Shown: positions 8,018 to 16,438 of the stretch, one piece after another | How the letters are laid out: each line of letters starts with the position of its first letter | Position numbering within the stretch: position 1 is the first letter of the stretch | NCBI GenBank assembly: GCA_020631815.1 | Contig: JACKGW010000001.1 | Coordinates: 310,001-374,000 of the forward strand | Origin: Planctomycetota bacterium | GTDB taxonomy: Bacteria > Planctomycetota > PLA2 > JAEUHO01 | DNA: 64,000 nt | Direction of reading: 5' to 3' | Notes under the pieces: generated by a model | Database searches by the model: none | What the model was told of the DNA's origin: nothing | Seen by the model: only the letters and a program-made list of their open reading frames with translations | Translations under genes and position numbers: made by a program

Positions 8018-11000
8018 TCATCGGAACCGCCATCGCCACACGACGCCGGCGTTGAAGTTGTCGTAGCGGTCGCGCTCCACACGCAGGAAGAAGCGGTCGG
8101 TCATCGAGAACTCGGCCTCGATCGTCTCGTCGCCCGCGCGGCTGATCTGGCGACCCTGCGTGAACGTGAAGCGATCGAAGAACCCCATGTCGTCCGGGTC
8201 CTCGGGGCCCCGACCGCCACCGGCCAGCAGCGACTGCCCGAACACGCTCCCGATGCGTGTCAGGGCAGCGCGCGCCAGACCCTCGCGGGCCAGCTCCTCG
8301 CTCGTGGCACCTGTCGTCAGCAGCAGGATTGCCTCGTTCTGCGGCAGCGGCGGTACCGATGCCACACGGATGTCGACATCCGGCATCCGTCCCCGCACGC
8401 GTACCGTCAGCTCGTACCCCTTCATCTCCGTGTGGGCCTCGGCTTCCAGGAACGGCTGCGTCGGGTCGGCCTCGTCGAAGCGCGCCTCGCCCCGGTCCAC
8501 CTTGAGCGAGGAGAAAGGCAGCTTCACCAGCATGTCGGGGAACGACACGCGGCCCTGGAGCGCAGGTTCGGCGCCGGTGCCGCCCAGCTTCACGCGCGCC
8601 GTCACGTTGCCCTTCATGACGTTCGTGCGCACGCGGATCGTGTCGTCGGCACGCACGTCGATGTCGAAGCGCATCGTGGCCAGCGGGCCGTCGGGGATGC
8701 TGAAAAGCTGTACGCCGTCGCCCGCGGTGGCTGCCCCGCCGCCGCCCAGGAAACTCGTCGTTGCCGTGTACACCACGTCCGTGACGTTCACGTTGCCCGC
8801 GACAAGCAACGCGTCGAACGGCCCCGTGGCACGGACGTCGACGTCAGCGCGCGCTCGGAGGTCGCGCGTTCGCAGCAGGAGCAGGTTGTCGCCTGCCAGC
8901 TGCATGTCGAGCGTGGGCGCGCCCTCACCAGACCAGTCGACGCTGCCCGACAGCGTGAACTGCGAGCGGCCCAGGCCGCCGCGCAAGCCTTGGATCGTGG
9001 CGCGGTTGCCCGCCAGCTCGATCCGGCCGTTCACGTCGTCGAGGCTGGGGAACGAGCCGGGGAGCCGTCCTCCCACGCCCGAGAGCTCGATCGTTCCTGC
9101 CAGCTCCGGGCTGCCCACCGTTCCGCGAGCCGTCACCTGGCCACGTACACGGCCATCCAAGCGCTTGAGCTCGGCGTCGAGCGCGCCGAGTAGCGAGAAG
9201 TCCGCTACGTCGAGATCCGCGCGCAGGTCCAACGCAGCCGAGCTCCAGTCGCCGTCCCACGTGGCCGGCATGCCGACGGTGCCGCCGAGCGTGGCGCGCG
9301 CCGTCCCCAGCGCCACGAGGGCATCCTCCAGAACGATCTGGCGGCCCTCGGCGCGGAGGGTGGCCCGCTCGATGCGCAGGGGCTCGCCCACGGCCTCGAG
9401 CGGATAGATCACGTTCGTCAAGGCCACGCGCCCCGCAACGTCCGGAGCCTTCGCCGTCCCGCGGACCGTCGCATCGATCGAGGCGGCTCCCGTGAGACCC
9501 GCCAGATCCGGCACGAGGCGGCCCAGCAACGCGAACGACGGGAGCTCACCGCGCACCGCGACGTCGAGCGATGCCTCGTCGAGGTCGCGGTCTCCGCTCA
9601 GGTCCGCCGATCCCTTGACCTCCAAGCGGGCGTCATCCACCACGATCGTGGCTTCTTCGACCGACAGCACGTCGTCGAGGTACGCGAGGCGAACGAGGGG
9701 AACCTGCACGGTCTCGTCCGTGCCGGCCAACCGGAGCGACAAGTCCTCACCCACGACGCTGCCTTGTAGGCGTGGATCGCTCAGGGTCCCCGTGACGTCC
9801 ACGGAGCCCTGCAGGCGACCGGACAGCGGGGCCAGGTCTCGCAGCACGTCGTTGAGCACCGACAGCTCGGGCACGTTCAGCGAGGCCTCGCCGGACACCT
9901 TCTGCGCTGCCCAGCCCGCCGCTCGGGCTTCTGGCCACGCCATCTGGCCGGCGGCTGCGGCCATGGCGGATCCGTAGGCCAGCCGCGCCTTCACGATCTT
10001 GAGCTCGCCCTCCTGCAGCCGCACGACCAGCTCGGGCACGTCGACGGGCAAGGGAACGTCGCGCAGCTCCAGCGCCAGCTTCGTGCCCTGGATCAAGCCC
10101 TCGATGCGCGGCCACGTGACGCGCCCCGACACAGCGAGGTCGGCGTGCAGTGCGCCCTGGGCGCCCACCAGCTCCTCCGGCAGGAACGGCACGATGGCCG
10201 TGGCATCCGGCACATCGACCTGCACCGAGCCTTCGATCTCGATCGCAGCGAGGTCCTCGGGCGTGGCGAGCGGGTCGGTCCAGCGCCACCCCGTCGTGGT
10301 GCGCGCGCGCAGCGTGGCCGTGGCGCGGGGGTCGTCCTCCAAGCGGGCCTCGAGCGAAGCGCCACTGCTGTCCGCGCTCGCCTCGACGACCACGCGCTCC
10401 AGCGGGGCGATCTCCTCGAGCGCCGGAACCTGCGTCAGCTCGACGCGCGCTTCCACGCGCTCGCCGTTGCCGCGCGCCGCCAACGAGATCGCGCGAACGG
10501 GCACCTCGACCCACGCGGACAGGTCGGTGCTGGAGACCTGCAGGTCGAACTTGGCGTCGGCCACGGGCAAGCGCGCCAAGCCATCCGCGTCGTAGCGCAG
10601 CGGAAGGTGGCCGGACCCCGTGGCTCGTAGCGCCTCGCCGGCATCCACCGCGAGACGCTCGATGTCGATGCCGCCAGCATCTTGGCGCAGCGCCACATCG
10701 ACGCGACCGATCCGCCCTTCGTACTGCAGCTCGGGTACGAGCAGCTCGATGTGCTGTACGTCGTCCGTGACTTCGAGCAGGCCGCTGGCACGGCCAACGA
10801 CCTCGGGTACGAGGCGCGAGAGATCGAGCGCCTCGAAGCGCACGTCGGCGCGAAGAGCAGGCGCCCACGTGATCGAGCCGGACAGGCGGCCGCCCAAGGC
10901 CTCCGCGACCAGGCCTTCGACGCGGCCCCCGTCGCCCAACGAAGCGCGGGCTTCCTCCAGCAGCTTCACGTCGTAGGTCTCGTAGCGCCCCTCGAGCGTG

Positions 11001-12949
11001 CGCAGTACGGCCGTGGAGCTGGACGGGTTCCAAGCGCCTGTCGCATCGACGTGGCCCCAGGGCCCGCGAGCCGAGAGGGTCGTGACGTCGAGCACGTCGC
11101 CGCGGCCCTTGAGCTGCAGTGCGAGCGCATCGACCGCTATCCCATCCACGACGAGATCGCTTCCGTTCAGCGACACCTGTCCCACGATCGACTCGAGGTT
11201 GCCCTGCAAGCGCAGCTCGCCGCGGAGCGAGCCGGCCATGTCGGGCAACCCCAGATCGGGGAGGAGCGCACGGAGGCCCTCGAGATCGGCAACCGTCAGG
11301 TCGAGTCTCGAGCTCTCGACGTCGAGGGGATCGAAGCGAGCGCGTGCGGAGCCATCCAGCGTGGCCGCGTCGCTCTGCAGCACGATCCGCTCCACGTCGG
11401 CCAGCCCGTCGCTGTACGTGCCCTTCACCTCCAGCAGCGACACGGAGCGCCCATCCAGACGCAGTCCCTCGCCACGGAGCGATCCTGCGATCACGGGCGT
11501 GGCGAGCGCGCCGCGTACCCGCGCGTCCAACGCCAGGCGCCCGCCGATGTCCAGGTCGGCAAGACGGATGTCGCGCAGCTCACCCGACAGCGAGAGGTCC
11601 ACCTCGGCGACGGACCAGTCGGACGGATCCGATGGCGTCACCAGACTGCCGTCGGCCCGCAGCGCAACGCCCTCCCCCGTGATGGCCAGCCCCTTCACCT
11701 GCACCGTGCGGCCGTCCGGACTTGATGCCTCGAGGTCGATGGCCAGCGGGCGATCGAGAACGCTCAACCAACGACCGAGGTCGTCGGCATGCAGCGTCAC
11801 GCGATCGAGGGACGCGATGCCGTAGGTGCTGCCCGCCACGTCCAGCTTGACGTTGCGAGCATCGAGGCGCGCGTGCTCCGCGTCGAGGGTCGCTTCGCGA
11901 ACGGTGATCGCTTCGTCAGCGAGGCCCAGCTGCAAGCGCACGGAGCGAACCCGCTCGTCGGGCAGCGCCAAGTCGCCGCCCGTCAGCTCGGCCGTCGCCT
12001 GCAGCGGCTCGAGCGACGGCGCCTGCACGTTCACCGCGAGCCAGCCCGCCGACGGCCGCAGCTGGTCGTCGGGAATCAGTCGTAGGACCCACGGCGGCAC
12101 GTCGGCGATCTGCAGGCGCCCCGTCTCGATCGACGCCTCTTGCCCCTGCAGGCGCATGTCCAGGGATGCGCCTGCCACGGAACCGCGCGCTGCCAGCGTC
12201 CCGTCGGCACCCAAGTCGATCGCGGCCAGCTTGAGGCCGGCGATCTCGCTGTCGCTCTCCCACACGAGCCCCGCAGGATCGCGGCGGATGCGAGCGTGGA
12301 ACGCACCGGCCTCTCCGGCGGGATCCGGGAGCACGATCTGGTCCGCGTCGAGCGACAGCGTGTGGTCGCCCGGCGAGCGGATGCGCAGCTCCTCGAGCTG
12401 CACCAGCCCCAAGCCCGTGACGGCTTCCAGGCGCGCCGCGATGTCGATGGGGGGGAAGCGGGGCGGCACGGCGGCCACCACGTCCTGGAGAGAGGGCGGA
12501 GGCTCGCCGTCATCGATCGTGGGACGCGTGAAGTCCAGCCGCAGCCGCAGGTTCTCCGCGTCGACCCCTTCGATGGCTCCTACGACATCGCCGCGGAGGA
12601 CCTTCCACAAGCTGAAGCGAACCTCGATGCGGTCGGCCTCGAAGCTGTCGAGCACGCCCCGCTCGATCTCCGAGTCGGCATCGACGGTGATCGACTCGAT
12701 GCGCGCGTTGGTGATCCACGTCCCGAGGACGCGATCGACCTTCACGGGCACGCCGAGCGCTTCGCTCAGCACGGAGCTCACGCGCTTGGCCACGAGGTCG
12801 CCGAACAAGGGCTGGCGCAGCACGTAGAGCACCGCAAGCAGGGCCAGCAAGACACCCAGGCCCACCACGATGCGGCGCCCGCGCCGACGGCGACGGCCGC
12901 CCGGCGCGGCGGCGTTCGATCCGTCAGGGGAAGGGGGTGCGCCTGCCAT
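8018..12949 (-). CDS. tamB: TamB family translocation/assembly module protein (DUF490)
   Basis: A 1643-residue protein that bridges the inner and outer membranes in the TAM pathway and related AsmA-like lipid-transfer systems. After a short charged N-terminus, an inner-membrane anchor (GLGVLLALLAVLYVLRQPLF, about residues 30-49) leads into a very long periplasmic beta-rich region with repeated AsmA-like strands. The C-terminus has the DUF490/TamB signature: VRVRGRMPDVDIRVASVPPL, EAILLLTTGATSEEL, and the end RFFLRVERDRYDNFNAGVVW. The length (family range about 1100-1700) and the tamA gene immediately downstream support the call. The repeat array separates the two, so they may not share one uninterrupted transcript. 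Confidence 0.93.
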   Translation of the reverse strand: MAGAPPSPDGSNAAAPGGRRRRRGRRIVVGLGVLLALLAVLYVLRQPLFGDLVAKRVSSVLSEALGVPVKVDRVLGTWITNARIESITVDADSEIERGVLDSFEADRIEVRFSLWKVLRGDVVGAIEGVDAENLRLRLDFTRPTIDDGEPPPSLQDVVAAVPPRFPPIDIAARLEAVTGLGLVQLEELRIRSPGDHTLSLDADQIVLPDPAGEAGAFHARIRRDPAGLVWESDSEIAGLKLAAIDLGADGTLAARGSVAGASLDMRLQGQEASIETGRLQIADVPPWVLRLIPDDQLRPSAGWLAVNVQAPSLEPLQATAELTGGDLALPDERVRSVRLQLGLADEAITVREATLDAEHARLDARNVKLDVAGSTYGIASLDRVTLHADDLGRWLSVLDRPLAIDLEASSPDGRTVQVKGLAITGEGVALRADGSLVTPSDPSDWSVAEVDLSLSGELRDIRLADLDIGGRLALDARVRGALATPVIAGSLRGEGLRLDGRSVSLLEVKGTYSDGLADVERIVLQSDAATLDGSARARFDPLDVESSRLDLTVADLEGLRALLPDLGLPDMAGSLRGELRLQGNLESIVGQVSLNGSDLVVDGIAVDALALQLKGRGDVLDVTTLSARGPWGHVDATGAWNPSSSTAVLRTLEGRYETYDVKLLEEARASLGDGGRVEGLVAEALGGRLSGSITWAPALRADVRFEALDLSRLVPEVVGRASGLLEVTDDVQHIELLVPELQYEGRIGRVDVALRQDAGGIDIERLAVDAGEALRATGSGHLPLRYDADGLARLPVADAKFDLQVSSTDLSAWVEVPVRAISLAARGNGERVEARVELTQVPALEEIAPLERVVVEASADSSGASLEARLEDDPRATATLRARTTTGWRWTDPLATPEDLAAIEIEGSVQVDVPDATAIVPFLPEELVGAQGALHADLAVSGRVTWPRIEGLIQGTKLALELRDVPLPVDVPELVVRLQEGELKIVKARLAYGSAMAAAAGQMAWPEARAAGWAAQKVSGEASLNVPELSVLNDVLRDLAPLSGRLQGSVDVTGTLSDPRLQGSVVGEDLSLRLAGTDETVQVPLVRLAYLDDVLSVEEATIVVDDARLEVKGSADLSGDRDLDEASLDVAVRGELPSFALLGRLVPDLAGLTGAASIDATVRGTAKAPDVAGRVALTNVIYPLEAVGEPLRIERATLRAEGRQIVLEDALVALGTARATLGGTVGMPATWDGDWSSAALDLRADLDVADFSLLGALDAELKRLDGRVRGQVTARGTVGSPELAGTIELSGVGGRLPGSFPSLDDVNGRIELAGNRATIQGLRGGLGRSQFTLSGSVDWSGEGAPTLDMQLAGDNLLLLRTRDLRARADVDVRATGPFDALLVAGNVNVTDVVYTATTSFLGGGGAATAGDGVQLFSIPDGPLATMRFDIDVRADDTIRVRTNVMKGNVTARVKLGGTGAEPALQGRVSFPDMLVKLPFSSLKVDRGEARFDEADPTQPFLEAEAHTEMKGYELTVRVRGRMPDVDIRVASVPPLPQNEAILLLTTGATSEELAREGLARAALTRIGSVFGQSLLAGGGRGPEDPDDMGFFDRFTFTQGRQISRAGDETIEAEFSMTDRFFLRVERDRYDNFNAGVVWRWRFR

Positions 12950-13190
12950 CGGTGGGGGAGCGCCGCCCGATCCCGGATCGCTCGGCGCGAAGGGCGCACT
13001 GTACCGGCTCCATGTGCTGGCGGGGCCGATCCCCGAGGCCCTTCATGCCCGCATGACCACGCGCGCAGCGAGGCAGCCCGATGGATCGGCGGCCGCGCCG
13101 TGGCGTCACGCCACGCACTGCCACGAGCGCGTCACGCCCGCGCCGCATTGCCCCTCCGCCCCCTCGCGGCTACCGTTCCTCCACCCTCGA

Positions 13191-13289
13191 GGGAGAGGAT
13201 GGCGGGCTGGTGCCCCCCACGGTCTTCAAAACCGCTGTGCCCCTGGGCAACCTTGGGCAGGAGGGTTCGATTCCCTTGCTCTCCCGCCA
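13191..13289 (+). tRNA. selC: tRNA-Sec (UCA anticodon)
   Basis: A 99-nt tRNA with encoded CCA (13287-13289) and a G discriminator (13286). The acceptor stem pairs 13191-13197 (GGGAGAG) with 13279-13285 (CTCTCCC). The T arm is AGGG/CCCT around loop TTCGATT (13266-13272). One G-G mismatch and one G-T pair extend these to the bacterial 8/5 selenocysteine layout. The anticodon loop is CTTCAAA with TCA at 13226-13228, the same loop as in E. coli selC. The D arm is long (GGCGGGC with GCCCCCC, one mismatch) and the variable arm is long. These features separate it from tRNA-Trp and from suppressors. No selA, selB or selD is seen in this window. Confidence 0.93.
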
Positions 13290-13743
13290 ACCACTTGGGT
13301 GTTCTTGCGCGAAGTATCCGGGCTGAGCGGCGGACGCGCATCGCACGGGGTCACCGAGTAGCCGCGTCGTCGCGCACCTCTGCGCACCCGATCGCGCAGG
13401 ACGGTGTGGGGCCTGGAGGGGGGCCTGGTGAGTCTCGATCGCCGGTGGGGCCCCAAGATGGAACGATCCACCGTGGACTCCCTTCAGCGTCAGCGGGGGT
13501 CGAGGGGGACTCTGGATGCGGGCAACTCGCTCCACGTGCGTTGGATGGTCTGTCGCCGCGTTGAGCAAGGGCGGCACAGGGACCCGCGGTGCATGGAGGA
13601 CACGCCGGGGGCCCGGTCAGGAGTCAGCGCATCACTCGTAGATGCCCTCGGCGAAGGGCCGTCCCCCTGCTCCCCGTCGGGCCGCCAGAAGGCGCACGCA
13701 CGCTGCGCAACCTCCAAGCGCGAAGCAGATGCAGCCACGAAGC
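13290..13743. other. Intergenic stretch without a supported gene
   Basis: About 450 bases between the tRNA-Sec and the end of the next minus-strand gene. Open frames exist on both strands, but they are Arg/Ser/Pro-rich, have no recognisable motif, and extend into the neighbouring gene in the wrong frame. I see no clear terminator, repeat or RNA gene here. Confidence 0.5.
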
Positions 13744-14580
13744 CTACGCACAGGAGTAGCCATCCCGAAGCAGCCGGATCTTCGAGCCGAACATGAAGTT
13801 GACCACGTGGCAGACGGACGCCAGGTCAGCGTCCCTTCGGCCGCGGACCACGTCCTTGTCATCGGCCCAGAGCTGGATCCCACAGAGTCCCCCTCCGTTC
13901 GGCTGGAGGGGGTAGAAGAAGAAGAACCTCCCGCCGTCGTAGGTGTTCCAGCCCCGGTCGTACAGCGGGAGTGCTTCCGCCGCCTGGGCTGGCGTCACGG
14001 AGAACGGAGGCCCCACGAAGCCGACCGCGGTGAGACGCTCGTAGCTCTCAGAGCCAGGCGCCGACACGGCTACGTTGATCTCGGTGAAGCGACGGTCGAA
14101 CGGCATCAGCTGGTTGTGGAGGCCGTCTTCGCTGGTGATGCGGGGCGTGCCGAGCGTTTCCACCGTGAAGCCAGGAGGATTCCGCCAGGTGGACGCGAAG
14201 AGCTCTTCCGTCTTCAGTAGCCAGGCGATGTCCGTCAAGTCCTTGGCGGCTTCGAAGGCGGATCGAAGTTGTTGGAGCCTCCTCCGTTCCTTCCACTTGG
14301 AGAGAGCCATGGCCGCGCCATGTACGGCCTCGGTCAGCTGCCCTGCCTCCAATCCGTACCGGCCGCCATGGATCGAGTTGTGATCCAGGGCGAGCCACAG
14401 GTCCACACGGGGGACTTCGCCCTCCGAGGCCGTCGCGCGGGTCTCCCGCATCCACTTCAACCACCGGAGGCGCGTGACCTCGTGCCATCCGTACGCGGCA
14501 TCCACCGGCGACAGCGGCTCGCTCAAGTGGTGAAGAAGTCGATCGAGTGCCAGCAGGACTTCGCGGTTGTCCTCGGACAT
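13744..14580 (-). CDS. Hypothetical protein
   Basis: A 278-residue soluble protein starting at the ATG at 14580 (an in-frame ATG at 14589 is possible). The longer upstream frame crosses the promoter region of the divergent gene and is unlikely to be coding. It has no signal peptide and no membrane segment. The composition is balanced, with many Trp and Tyr, for example HEVTRLRWLKWMRE near residue 37 and YDGGRFFFFYPLQPNGGGL near residue 224. I do not recognise the family. It is divergent from a SUKH-type gene 142 bases away and may belong with that pair, but nothing in the sequence proves it. Confidence 0.65.
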   Translation of the reverse strand: MSEDNREVLLALDRLLHHLSEPLSPVDAAYGWHEVTRLRWLKWMRETRATASEGEVPRVDLWLALDHNSIHGGRYGLEAGQLTEAVHGAAMALSKWKERRRLQQLRSAFEAAKDLTDIAWLLKTEELFASTWRNPPGFTVETLGTPRITSEDGLHNQLMPFDRRFTEINVAVSAPGSESYERLTAVGFVGPPFSVTPAQAAEALPLYDRGWNTYDGGRFFFFYPLQPNGGGLCGIQLWADDKDVVRGRRDADLASVCHVVNFMFGSKIRLLRDGYSCA

Positions 14581-14721
14581 GGGCCCCATCGTAGTCTGAT
14601 GTGGGCCCCGAGGCGCGCCCACGCGCAGGACCATGGCGGGGTCGCTGAGGGCGCCGCACGCCACAGTTCGATGCTCGTGCCAGCATGCATCCCTGACCAA
14701 GAGCAGCTGAGGATCATCCCC

Positions 14722-15135
14722 ATGCGCCTCGATGACTTGCTCGGTGCATCTGGGATCACGACGTGTGCTCCCGCATCGCCCGCGGCCATCGCCGAAGCCG
14801 AGCGTGACCTCGGCGTTCGCCTGCCCCACGGATACCGCGATCTCCTGCTCCGGTTCAACGGCCTAGAGGGCTTCGTCGGGCCGGAATCCTGCTACCTGGT
14901 CTTGCATCCGATCGAGTTCGTGGGAAGCCACCAGTACGAACCCAACATCGTGCCGGGTCTGATCGTTGTAGGCTCGGATGGTGGGGGTGAGGCCTTCGGG
15001 TTCCTGCAGGAAGAGTCAGGGGGATCCCTCTTTGCGCGCGTCCCTTTCATTGGGGATGGGCTCGCGTCCATGGATCGCTTGGCGACGACCTTCGAGGGGT
15101 TCATCGAGCGCATACGGCTGGGCGACTTTGGCTAG
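14722..15135 (+). CDS. SMI1/KNR4 (SUKH) family protein 1
   Basis: A 137-residue SUKH-superfamily protein. The N-terminal motif AIAEAERDLGVRLPHGYRDL followed by LLRFNGLEGF is the classic SMI1/KNR4 'I-x-x-x-E-x-x-l-g-x-x-L-P-x-d-y' helix plus the 'f-N-G' turn, and it ends with a typical FEGFIERIRLG helix. In bacteria these proteins mostly serve as immunity proteins in polymorphic-toxin loci. No toxin gene is visible nearby, so this may be an orphan immunity gene. A GAGGA ribosome binding site lies upstream of the ATG at 14722. A second, different SUKH protein follows 105 bases downstream. Confidence 0.82.
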   Translation: MRLDDLLGASGITTCAPASPAAIAEAERDLGVRLPHGYRDLLLRFNGLEGFVGPESCYLVLHPIEFVGSHQYEPNIVPGLIVVGSDGGGEAFGFLQEESGGSLFARVPFIGDGLASMDRLATTFEGFIERIRLGDFG

Positions 15136-15240
15136 CCTCATGTCGCCTGGGGACGCCTTCTCCGGCCACGGTACGGCATTCAGCCGGAATCCGCAGGCGA
15201 GCTGTCGAACGCGACCAGCACCAGTGTCGAGGAGAGAGCC

Positions 15241-15678
15241 ATGACGAAGTGGGGCACCCTGCTGCACCGTGTTTTCCAGGATGCGGAGCTCTCAGACCCC
15301 GTCGTTGCGAAGGATCTCGGCGGTGTCGAGGCCGCCCTCGGCGTCCGTCTACCAGCCGATCTCAGCGGGTGCCTGGCCGAGACCAACGGCGCCAGCGCAC
15401 TGTATGGAACCGCGATCCTTTGGTCTGCTGCCGAGATCGTCGAGCGCAACCGAGAGATGCGAGACACGGAGGACTTCCGTGACTTGTACATGCCGTTTGA
15501 TGCCCTGCTCTTCGTTGGGGAGGGGGGAAACGGGGATCTGTTCGGGTACCGCGTCCTCGTTGGGGGCATCAAGTGGCCTGACCTCTACAGGTGGGACCAC
15601 GAAGACGATAGCCGTACGTGGTTCGCCCGGGACCTGGAGGACTATCTGCGTCGCCTCGCGGACCCCGCGGTCATGTAG
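15241..15678 (+). CDS. SMI1/KNR4 (SUKH) family protein 2
   Basis: A 145-residue SUKH protein, clearly different from its neighbour. The N-terminal part has DLGGVEAALGVRLPADLSGC and LAETNGASALYG. The middle has PFDALLFVGEGGNGDLFGYR, and near the end are DLYRWDHEDDSRTWFARDLE and DYLRRL. The 'GNGDlFgf' and 'w-x-HEDDsRtW' motifs are typical of a SUKH subfamily. The probable role is immunity or peptide binding, by family analogy only. An AGGAGAG ribosome binding site at 15230 precedes the ATG. Tandem unlike SUKH genes without a toxin suggest an immunity-gene array that has lost its toxin partner. Confidence 0.85.
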   Translation: MTKWGTLLHRVFQDAELSDPVVAKDLGGVEAALGVRLPADLSGCLAETNGASALYGTAILWSAAEIVERNREMRDTEDFRDLYMPFDALLFVGEGGNGDLFGYRVLVGGIKWPDLYRWDHEDDSRTWFARDLEDYLRRLADPAVM

Positions 15679-15739
15679 CCCTTCGCGCTCGTGCGCATGC
15701 GGCTGAGGTGTCCACTGGACGGCATCTCAGCGCACCCTG

Positions 15740-16096
15740 CTACAGCACGATGACGCGCTCTTCGGCTCCCGGCGGACCTCGCCTCACGACGACACGGGCG
15801 CCCTTGCAGAGGGCGTACGACCTCAGGACAGGTTCGACCGTCGCGAAGAGCTGCTCAGCGTCCTTGCCATACATGAACAGGATCACCTCGGAGGGCCCGA
15901 ACTCGTTGCCGTCGAGCTCACCTGTGCCCTCGCGTGTGAGCGCGTCGAGCAGCAGGTCCTCGATCGTCGCGACGTCGCATTGCTCGTAGATCTCATCCGG
16001 GAGCCCCGTCCCGTCGAGATGCACGAGGACGGCCTGATCCGGACTAGCCTGCGCAGCGTGTTGCCTACGTCGGAAGAGGCGTGCGAAGTAGCCCAT
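15740..16096 (-). CDS. Hypothetical small protein
   Basis: A 118-residue soluble protein from the ATG at 16096; a GTG at 16114 would add six residues. It contains MGYFARLFRRR at the start, a middle segment IYEQCDVATIEDLLLDALTR, and ends GARVVVRRGPPGAEERVIVL. The ending has the look of a conserved beta-hairpin seen in small hypothetical proteins, but I cannot name a family. It converges on the second SUKH gene. No signal peptide or membrane segment. Confidence 0.6.
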   Translation of the reverse strand: MGYFARLFRRRQHAAQASPDQAVLVHLDGTGLPDEIYEQCDVATIEDLLLDALTREGTGELDGNEFGPSEVILFMYGKDAEQLFATVEPVLRSYALCKGARVVVRRGPPGAEERVIVL

Positions 16097-16438
16097 CCCA
16101 ACATCGTAGGGCACGGCCTGCCGCCGAGCATCCGTGCAGTTCCACCGCGCCAGCCCCGCCAGGTGCTGGCAGCAGCGCTAGCGAGGTGAGCCAAGGCGCG
16201 GCCTTCCTGCAGGCTCGCATGTGGTGGGCAGGCACCCGTCTTCCGGGCACTTCCGTGTGCTGGACGGCTTGCACGCCGCGCGACGCGTGCATCCTGGAGA
16301 CGTCTCCGTGACCCAGAGACACCAGCTCGCGGCGTTGCAGGTCCCGGCACGCAGGTTGCGCTCGGCACCGTCGAAGCAGGCATCTGGCCCGTCGACGGGT
16401 GCCTTGCCGTCAAGCGCCGGCGGAAGGAGATCCATCCC
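16097..16438. other. Intergenic stretch upstream of the YTV-like gene
   Basis: About 340 bases between two divergent genes. It must hold the promoters for both, but no -35/-10 pair stands out in this GC-rich sequence. An AAGGAGA ribosome binding site lies at 16424-16430 for the downstream gene. No repeat or RNA gene is seen. Confidence 0.5.

Noticed and set aside
13404..13796. Plus-strand open frame of 130 codons after the tRNA-Sec
   Set aside because: Arg/Ser/Pro-rich without any motif, no ribosome binding site of note, and its 3' end overlaps a better-supported gene on the other strand.
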